A stretch of DNA of 21,153 nt from Planctomycetaceae bacterium (lineage in GTDB: Bacteria; Planctomycetota; UBA1135; GCA-002686595), in NCBI GenBank assembly GCA_013360535.1, contig JABWBL010000005.1, forward strand, positions 1-21,153, read 5' to 3'. The stretch's first letter is position 1; each line of letters starts with the position of its first letter. The notes under the pieces are model-generated. The model made no database searches and was not told the origin of the DNA. It saw nothing but the letters and a program-made list of their open reading frames with translations. This document shows, piece after piece, positions 15,768 through 21,153 of this stretch. A program made the position numbers and the translations under genes.

Positions 15768-16372
15768 CAGCCCTCCGCTCCTTCTTCCTGGAGGTCGATC
15801 TTGCGGCGGCGCGCCACGTACACGGCGGCCACCAGCGCCACCGTCAGCACGACGGCGGCGAGCTCGAACGCGATCACGTACTGGTCGTAGGCGAGGAACG
15901 CGACGCCGATCTGCTCGGTCTCGTGCTGCGGTTCCGCGAGAGTGGCCGCCTCGACCCAGTTGACCGTCGCCGCGACCTTGGCCGCGACGAACGCGACACC
16001 GGCCCCGACGGCCACGAGGCCCGCCAGCACGCGCGGCAGCTTGCGCTCGGTCAGGTCCGGCGGCGTGAGCATCACGCCGAACAGGATCAGCGCGAGGATG
16101 CCGCCGACGTAGATCAGGATCTGGCTCATCGCCAGGAAGTCGGAGCCGAGCATCAGGAACAGGCCCGCGGTGCCGCCGAACGTGCCGATCAGGCAGAAGG
16201 CGCTGCGCACGACCGAACGTTCCCAGATGCAGGTGAGCGAACCCGCGAGCACGAGCACCGCGAACAGTCCGAAGGCCGCGCCCGAGCCGCCGCCGAGGAG
16301 CGTGCACGCGCCGATCGCCGCCAGCGAGGCGAGGCCGACGAGGCCGTAGAAGATTCGATCGGTGGCTTCCAT
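15767..16372 (-). CDS. nuoJ: NADH-quinone oxidoreductase subunit J
   Basis: A 201-residue membrane subunit of complex I lying beside NuoK and NuoH, where its third helix moves during turnover. Family features are SVVRSAFCLIGTFGGTAGLFLMLGSDFLAMSQILIYVGGILALILFGVML across its central helices, including the conserved YVGG(I)LxLxLF pattern, and a last helix FELAAVVLTVALVAAVYVARRRK. It has an extra-looking N-terminal helix with Cys and Gly residues before the conserved core. The ATG at 16372 directly abuts the nuoI TAG with no gap, and GGCGGAG lies just before it within nuoI. The stop overlaps nuoK. Confidence 0.93.
   Translation of the reverse strand: MEATDRIFYGLVGLASLAAIGACTLLGGGSGAAFGLFAVLVLAGSLTCIWERSVVRSAFCLIGTFGGTAGLFLMLGSDFLAMSQILIYVGGILALILFGVMLTPPDLTERKLPRVLAGLVAVGAGVAFVAAKVAATVNWVEAATLAEPQHETEQIGVAFLAYDQYVIAFELAAVVLTVALVAAVYVARRRKIDLQEEGAEG
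15771..15776 (-). promoter_or_regulatory. Ribosome binding site of nuoK
   Basis: GGAGGG on the minus strand lies inside the 3' end of nuoJ, 3 nt from the nuoK ATG. It fixes the start at 15767 and adds to the TGATG coupling. Confidence 0.6.
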
Positions 16373-16927
16373 CTACTCCGCCTTCTCCGCGCCGCCCTTG
16401 TCGCCAGCCGCGGCCTTGGCCGCCTTCGCGGCGTCCTTCGCGGCGTCCTTCGCGGCCTTGGCCGCTTCCGCTTCCTTCATGCGGATGCGCGCCTCGCGCG
16501 CCATGCCCTTGAAGGACAGGAGGTCATGCTTGAACTCCGAGCGGTCGAACGTGACGAACGCGTACTCCGTGCCCATGTGGATGCAATCCTTGGGGCAGGG
16601 GTACACGCACAGCTCGCAGAACATGCACTTCTGGTAGTCGAGCGTGAAGCTGATCCACTCGAGCTCCTTGCCGTGGCGCACGGCCTCCATCTCGATGCAG
16701 TCGATGGGGCAGGCGCGCGCGCAGGCGAGGCAGTTGATGCACTTCTCCTGCTCGAGGTAGTGGATGCCGCGGTAGCGGTCGGGGATCGGCAGGCGCTCGT
16801 CGGGGTACTGGACGGTGATCGGCTTCTGGAGCATGTAGCGCCAGGTGATCTTCATCCCGACCAGCGTCGTCTTGACGCTGTCCCAGATGTTCTTGACGTA
16901 GGCCTGAGCGGTATCGGTCTGCTGCAT
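16373..16927 (-). CDS. nuoI: NADH-quinone oxidoreductase subunit I (two 4Fe-4S clusters)
   Basis: A 184-residue peripheral ferredoxin-like subunit that carries clusters N6a and N6b and passes electrons to NuoB. The ligands are C63, C66, C69 and C73 in CINCLACARACP (then C77 in PIDC) and C101, C104, C107 and C111 in CMFCELCVYPCP (then C115). All expected cysteines are present. After residue 150 the chain becomes an Ala/Lys/Glu tail (KEAEAAKAAKDAAK and onward), partly encoded by a 12-bp tandem repeat; this charged extension is not part of the fold. The ATG at 16927 follows nuoH by 6 nt with no visible Shine-Dalgarno. No nuoG is present nearby to supply its usual electron donor. Confidence 0.96.
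   Translation of the reverse strand: MQQTDTAQAYVKNIWDSVKTTLVGMKITWRYMLQKPITVQYPDERLPIPDRYRGIHYLEQEKCINCLACARACPIDCIEMEAVRHGKELEWISFTLDYQKCMFCELCVYPCPKDCIHMGTEYAFVTFDRSEFKHDLLSFKGMAREARIRMKEAEAAKAAKDAAKDAAKAAKAAAGDKGGAEKAE
16431..16454 (-). repeat. 12-bp tandem repeat in the nuoI tail
   Basis: The plus-strand unit gcgtccttcgcg occurs twice back to back (16431-16442, 16443-16454) with degenerate copies on both sides. It encodes the K-D-A-A pattern of the NuoI C-terminal tail, so tail length could vary by slippage without shifting the frame. Confidence 0.7.
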
Positions 16928-16933
16928 GATCGA

Positions 16934-18133
16934 CTAGCCCAAGAGCGCCTGCTTGCCGGCTTCCCACAGAGCGGCGCCGACTGCGCAGACGAGCGCGAGC
17001 GGCGTGAGGTACTTGTAGCCCATCGTCATCACCTGGTCGACGCGGATGCGCGGGAGCGTCCAGCGCAGCCACATCATCAGGAAGATGCCGGCGAAGGTCT
17101 TGACGAGCAGCGTCAGTCCCGCGACCGCCTGGTACGGGAGCGCCTGCAGGTTGAGCTCCGTCGCGCCGTTCGCGCCCTGCACGAACAGCTCCGTGCCGAA
17201 GGCCTGTCCGACGAAGTGCGTCAGCGGGCTCTCGAAGCCGCCGAGGAAGAACACGGCCGCGACCGCGCTCATCAGGAACATCGCGGCGTACTCCTCCATG
17301 AAGAAGAAGGACCAGCGGATGCCCGAGTACTCGGTCATGAAGCCGGCGACGAGCTCGCTCTCGGCTTCCGGCAGGTCGAACGGCGCGCGCTTGGTCTCGG
17401 CCAGCGCCGCGACGAAGAACAGCACGAAGGCCGGGATCATGAACGGGTTCTTGAACAGGAACCAGCCCATGCCGAGGTAGTCCGACTGCGCGGCGCTGGC
17501 CTCGTTGAGGTTCATCGTGCCCGCGACCATCACCGGCACGAGCAGCGAGACGCCGAGCGGGATCTCGTAGGCGACGACCTGCGCCGCCTCGCGCATCGCG
17601 CCGTACACGGTCCACTTCGAGTTCGACGCCCAGCCCGCCATGACGACGCCGATGGTCGTCATCGAGCTCATCGCGATCACGAAGAACACGCCGAGGTCGA
17701 GGTCGGCGAAGAACACGCCCGGGGCGAGCGGGAAGGCCGTCATCGCCGCGACGATCGCCGCCAGCACGAGGCCGGGCGCGAGCATGAACAGCGCGCGGTC
17801 GGCGTCGCGCGGGATCATGTCCTCCTTGAGCAGGAGTTTCACGCCGTCGGCGATCGACTGCAGCCAGCCGTGCCAGCCGGTGTACATCGGTCCGTAGCGG
17901 CACTGGATGTGGCCGGCGACCTTGCGCTCAAGCCACACGCAGAACATCGCGACGACCGAGATCAGGCCCATCACGATCGCGACGCCCGCTCCGGCGGCGC
18001 CCAGCCACAGGGCCCACTCCGGCAGGTGCTCTCCGAGCGCCGCCTTCAGCCCTTCGAGGAACGCGTTGCTGCCGCTCGCGACCTCGACCGGCGTGCCGGC
18101 CTGCGCGAGCGCGAGGAAGCTGGAAGTGCTCAC
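16934..18133 (-). CDS. nuoH: NADH-quinone oxidoreductase subunit H
   Basis: A 399-residue membrane subunit that anchors the peripheral arm and forms much of the quinone chamber. Signatures are WLERKVAGHIQ near 67-77, SIADGVKLLLKED, GAMREAAQVVAYEI, RAPFDLPEAESELVAGFMTEYSG (the conserved acidic quinone-funnel loop) and LPRIRVDQVMTMGYK. The motif usually reading GPNRVGP is here GPMYTGWHG (81-89). The start is GTG at 18133, overlapping the nuoD stop (GTGA) and preceded by GGGGGAG 7-8 nt upstream. The N-terminus is about 35 residues longer than in short homologues. There is no room between nuoD and nuoH for nuoE, F or G. Confidence 0.95.
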   Translation of the reverse strand: MSTSSFLALAQAGTPVEVASGSNAFLEGLKAALGEHLPEWALWLGAAGAGVAIVMGLISVVAMFCVWLERKVAGHIQCRYGPMYTGWHGWLQSIADGVKLLLKEDMIPRDADRALFMLAPGLVLAAIVAAMTAFPLAPGVFFADLDLGVFFVIAMSSMTTIGVVMAGWASNSKWTVYGAMREAAQVVAYEIPLGVSLLVPVMVAGTMNLNEASAAQSDYLGMGWFLFKNPFMIPAFVLFFVAALAETKRAPFDLPEAESELVAGFMTEYSGIRWSFFFMEEYAAMFLMSAVAAVFFLGGFESPLTHFVGQAFGTELFVQGANGATELNLQALPYQAVAGLTLLVKTFAGIFLMMWLRWTLPRIRVDQVMTMGYKYLTPLALVCAVGAALWEAGKQALLG

Positions 18134-19326
18134 CGGTCGGTCTCCCCCACGACGATGTCCGTCGAGCCGATGATCGCGACCGCGTCACCGACGAGCGCGC
18201 CGGGCAGCGTGTCCTCGAGCACCGCGAGGTTGCAGAAGCTCGGGCCGCGCACGCGCGTGCGGATCGACACCTTGCCGCCGTCGGAGACGACGTAGTGGCC
18301 GAGCTCGCCGCGCGGGTTCTCGATGCCGACGTAGGCCTCGCCCGCGGGCACCTTGAGCGTCTTGGGCAGCTCGCCGATCACCGGGCCGTCGACCATGTGG
18401 TCGAGGCACCAGCGCACGATCTTGATCGACTCGATCATCTCCATCACGCGCACCCACGAGCGATCCCAGCAGTCGCCGAGCTCGCCCATCTCGCCGCGCG
18501 CGACGGGAATCTTGAACGCGCCGTCGCGCCAGATCTCGCCGTAGCACATGTACGGCATGTCGCGGCGCAGGTCCCAGTCGATGCCGGAGCCGCGCAACAT
18601 CGTGCCGGTCAGGCCGAAGTCGAGCGCCATCTCGCGCGAGATGACGCCGACCTTCGCGGTGCGCTTGACGTAGATCTGGTTGACGAGCAGCAGGTCGACG
18701 TACTCCTTCCACTTCTCGTCGAACACGTCGCAGAAGCGCGCCACTTCCTCGAACCAGCCCGGGGGCGCGTCGTTGAACACGCCGCCGATGCGGATGTAGC
18801 TGTACGTCAGGCGCGCCCCGCAGATCTTCTCGAACAGCGCCATCATCCACTCGCGCTCGCGGAAGCAGTACAGGAACGGCGTGAAGGCCCCGATGTCGAG
18901 GCCGTACGTGCCGAACGCCACGAGGTGCGAGCCGATGCGGTTGAGCTCGGCGCAGATGATGCGGATCAGCGTCGCGCGCCGCGGGATCTCGATCCCGAGC
19001 AGCGCTTCCACGGCCAGCGAGTAGCCGAGGTTGTTGTTCATCGACGCCAGGTAGTCGTAGCGGTCGGTGTACGGCAGGTACTGCAGCCACTCGACGTTCT
19101 CGCCGATCTTCTCGGCGCAGCGGTGCAGGTAGCCCAGGTGCGGCTGTGCGCCCGTGACGAGCTCGCCGTCGGTGCGCATCAGCACGCGCATGACGCCGTG
19201 CGTCGCGGGGTGCTGCGGCCCGAAGTTGATCTCGAGGTCCGGCGTGCGGATGTCGACGGTCACCTCGCCCGCGCTCGTCTGGCGCAGGCGCGTGCTCGGC
19301 ATCGTCTTGGAGGTTTCGTTCGACAT
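18130..19326 (-). CDS. nuoD: NADH-quinone oxidoreductase subunit D
   Basis: A 398-residue subunit related to the large subunit of NiFe hydrogenases that forms the quinone-reduction site with NuoB and NuoH. FGPQHPATHGVMR supplies the quinone-contact His (H43) and RYDYLASM the Tyr (Y92), matching the known His/Tyr pair of this family. Other signatures are AELNRIGSHLVAFGTYGLDIGAFTPFLY, RDMPYMCYGE and the C-terminal DIVVGETDR. It is separate from nuoC, unlike the NuoCD fusion of enterobacteria. The start is ATG at 19326, 13 nt after nuoC, with no clear Shine-Dalgarno. The TGA overlaps the nuoH GTG. Confidence 0.96.
   Translation of the reverse strand: MSNETSKTMPSTRLRQTSAGEVTVDIRTPDLEINFGPQHPATHGVMRVLMRTDGELVTGAQPHLGYLHRCAEKIGENVEWLQYLPYTDRYDYLASMNNNLGYSLAVEALLGIEIPRRATLIRIICAELNRIGSHLVAFGTYGLDIGAFTPFLYCFREREWMMALFEKICGARLTYSYIRIGGVFNDAPPGWFEEVARFCDVFDEKWKEYVDLLLVNQIYVKRTAKVGVISREMALDFGLTGTMLRGSGIDWDLRRDMPYMCYGEIWRDGAFKIPVARGEMGELGDCWDRSWVRVMEMIESIKIVRWCLDHMVDGPVIGELPKTLKVPAGEAYVGIENPRGELGHYVVSDGGKVSIRTRVRGPSFCNLAVLEDTLPGALVGDAVAIIGSTDIVVGETDR
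18141..18148 (-). promoter_or_regulatory. Ribosome binding site deciding the GTG start of nuoH
   Basis: GGGGGAGA on the minus strand lies 7 nt (GGAG core 8 nt) before GTG at 18131-18133, within the last codons of nuoD. Together with the 4-nt stop/start overlap it supports GTG initiation and coupling to nuoD. Confidence 0.6.
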
Positions 19327-19339
19327 GGGGAGAGCGGCC

Positions 19340-19858
19340 TCACTCGCAGGAGATGCCGTGGTACTCCTTGGGGAACTCGTAGTCCTTGCGCAGCGGGTAG
19401 CCGACCCAGTCGTCGGGCAGCAGGATGTTGCGCGGGTCGGGGTGGCCGACGAACGTGATGCCGAACATCTCCGCGCACTCGCGCTCGTGCCACTGCGACG
19501 CGCGGTAGACCGGCACGAGCGAGGGCAGCGAGGCCGCGCTCTTGGGGAGCAGCGCCTTGATCGCGAGCCGGTGGCGGAACTTCAGGCTCAGGAGCTGCAC
19601 GTTGATCCACAGGTCGGCCGCGTCCTTCGACGGGTCGGTCGCGGTCAGGTCGACGAGCAGCTCGAAGTGCAGCCGGTCGTCGTCGCGGCAGGCGCGCACG
19701 AAGCTCGCGAGCTGCCCGGGCTCGACGAGCACGAACGGATCGCCCGCGCGGCCCTTGTCCTTCTTGTCCTTGGGGTCCGGCTTGCGCGGCTCGTCCGCGC
19801 GCACGAGGCCGGGCGCGCGGATCGCGGTCAGGCGGTCGAAGATGCCCTGGAAGTCCAT
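19340..19858 (-). CDS. nuoC: NADH-quinone oxidoreductase subunit C
   Basis: A 172-residue peripheral-arm subunit (30-kDa subunit homologue) that packs against NuoD, NuoB and NuoI. The family motif is complete: YRASQWHERECAEMFGITFVGHPDPRNILLPDDW, then GYPLRKDYEFP. The ATG at 19858 is chosen because AGGAG lies 8 nt upstream and the longer reading in this frame runs out of phase through nuoB. Residues 22-40 form an unusual charged, Lys/Asp-rich insertion (DEPRKPDPKDKKDKGRAGD), probably a surface loop. It sits 14 nt after nuoB and 13 nt before nuoD. Confidence 0.95.
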   Translation of the reverse strand: MDFQGIFDRLTAIRAPGLVRADEPRKPDPKDKKDKGRAGDPFVLVEPGQLASFVRACRDDDRLHFELLVDLTATDPSKDAADLWINVQLLSLKFRHRLAIKALLPKSAASLPSLVPVYRASQWHERECAEMFGITFVGHPDPRNILLPDDWVGYPLRKDYEFPKEYHGISCE

Positions 19859-19866
19859 CGCGCTCG

Positions 19867-19871
19867 CTCCT
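19867..19871 (-). promoter_or_regulatory. Ribosome binding site of nuoC
   Basis: AGGAG on the minus strand lies 8 nt before the ATG at 19858 and largely inside the 14-nt nuoB-nuoC gap. It selects this ATG over the longer open frame upstream. Confidence 0.6.
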
Positions 19872-19872
19872 G

Positions 19873-20373
19873 TCAGGCCAGCCGCGCCGGCTTGCGGATC
19901 ACCGACGAGTTGCGGATCTTCTCCTGCAGCTTCATCAGGCCCTCGAGCAGCGCCTCCGGGCGCGGCGGGCAGCCCGCGATGTACACGTCGACGGGGATCA
20001 CGCGGTCGACGCCCTTCACGACGGTGTAGCCGTACTTGTAGTAGGGACCGCCGCCGGTCGCGCACGCGCCCATCGCGATCACGTACTTCGGGCTCGGCAT
20101 CTGGTCGTAGAGCTTCTTGACGCGCTCGGCCATTTTGAAGTTGACCGTGCCGGCGACGATCATCAGGTCGGCCTGCCGCGGGCTGGCGCGGAACGCACCG
20201 GCGCCGAAGCGGTCGATGTCGTGGTGCGCGGCGCCGACGGCCATCATCTCGATGGCGCAGCAGGCGAGCCCGAACGTCATCGGCCAGATGCTCGACAGGC
20301 GGGCCCAGTTGATCAGCCAGTCGACCTTGGTCGTCAGGACGTTCTCTTCGAACTGGTTCTCGAGGCTCAGCAT
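19873..20373 (-). CDS. nuoB: NADH-quinone oxidoreductase subunit B (cluster N2)
   Basis: A 166-residue subunit that binds cluster N2, the last iron-sulfur centre before quinone. The four ligands are C38 and C39 in [12 protein letters not shown]104 in MGACATGGG and C135 in [11 protein letters not shown]. The stretch [37 protein letters not shown] is typical of the family. The ATG at 20373 follows nuoA by 42 nt with no strong Shine-Dalgarno. The length is short to normal. Confidence 0.96.
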   Translation of the reverse strand: MLSLENQFEENVLTTKVDWLINWARLSSIWPMTFGLACCAIEMMAVGAAHHDIDRFGAGAFRASPRQADLMIVAGTVNFKMAERVKKLYDQMPSPKYVIAMGACATGGGPYYKYGYTVVKGVDRVIPVDVYIAGCPPRPEALLEGLMKLQEKIRNSSVIRKPARLA

Positions 20374-20415
20374 GGATGCAGGGTTCCGGGGGAGGAGCGC
20401 TTGGAGGTTGGGCGG

Positions 20416-20949
<534 letters not shown>

Positions 20950-21153
20950 GGGGCAGGGACCCAGCGGCTCCCGCCCCGGGTCGGGGAGGGGCGTCCGCGG
21001 ACAGGCCACACGGGCGAGAGAAAGGGCGCGAAGGGTAACAGAGTCGGGGCGCCGGGATCGACCCCCTAGGTGCCACGAGTGCAGGTTCGTCGCGCGTCGG
21101 GGAGCGCGTCGGCACGCCCGCGGCGGCCGCTCCGTCCCAGTCGGCCCCACGCT
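20950..21153 (-). promoter_or_regulatory. Upstream region of the nuo operon
   Basis: About 204 nt precede nuoA and run to the window edge without a credible gene. The nuo promoter should lie here. The only AT-leaning minus-strand hexamer is TGTTAC (21035-21040), a poor -10, and no -35 is visible. A 5-bp stem with a 3-nt loop (ccccg at 20974-20978, cgggg at 20982-20986) and the 8-bp palindrome tccgcgga (20994-21001) lie in the leader. I see no riboswitch or tRNA. Confidence 0.35.

Noticed and set aside
10423..18295. Three long plus-strand open frames (10423-12993, 13255-15684, 15923-18295), each about 800 codons, antisense to the nuo genes
   Set aside because: They lie fully opposite conserved nuo genes, are dominated by Arg, Glu, Asp, His and Val from reversed GC-rich codons, and have no recognisable domain. 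They are expected by-products of strong third-position GC bias.
21041..21090. Possible tRNA-like T-arm near the right edge
   Set aside because: The stem-like gccgggatcgacccc lacks the GTTCRA core and no acceptor, D or anticodon arms can be assembled around it.

Overview
The window is a gene-dense, very GC-rich stretch of bacterial chromosome. It has almost no intergenic space, many stop/start overlaps and several GTG/TTG starts. Nothing looks like phage, plasmid, insertion sequence, CRISPR array or RNA gene. The combination of three clustered sulfatase-family genes (a Tat lipoprotein, a Gly-linker lipoprotein and a secreted enzyme), a glycosyltransferase of the type linked to PEP-CTERM/EPS systems, and weak or absent Shine-Dalgarno sites at many starts suggests a planctomycete-like organism. 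That placement is inferred from gene content; a myxobacterial or acidobacterial relative is not excluded.

Left part (1-5.5 kb): the C-terminal and helicase part of a DinG/XPD-type iron-sulfur DNA helicase, open to the left edge of the window. A GT-B glycosyltransferase of the PEP-CTERM/EpsH1-associated type follows, and its tail overlaps a convergent class I SAM methyltransferase by 20 nt. A second, divergent methyltransferase follows.

Middle (5.5-9.6 kb): three sulfatase-superfamily genes. The first is on the plus strand, stop/start-coupled to the second methyltransferase. It keeps the metal-site and catalytic-base motifs but has C-S-V-F-R where sulfatases normally carry C-x-P-x-R. The other two, on the minus strand, are canonical C-S-P-T-R paralogues of each other.

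Right part (9.7-21 kb): a minus-strand complex I operon in the order nuoA-B-C-D-H-I-J-K-L-M-N. All membrane-arm subunits and the quinone-reducing connecting subunits (NuoB, C, D, I) are present. The NADH-input module (nuoE, nuoF, nuoG), often found between nuoD and nuoH, is absent at this locus: nuoD and nuoH overlap by 4 nt. NuoL carries a 69-residue His-rich loop (26 His), NuoI ends in an Ala/Lys tail encoded partly by a 12-bp tandem repeat, and NuoA has Ala at a usually acidic position.

After nuoN lies a nested hairpin with a 15-bp perfect stem. It is followed by a possible 34-37-residue single-pass membrane ORF and a second small hairpin. These are the least explained pieces of the window. 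The most unusual observations are the EFG-less operon with a His-rich NuoL, the Pro-less sulfatase motif coupled to a methyltransferase, and the hairpin/micro-ORF unit at the operon end. I did not find an obviously new multi-gene defence or mobile system.
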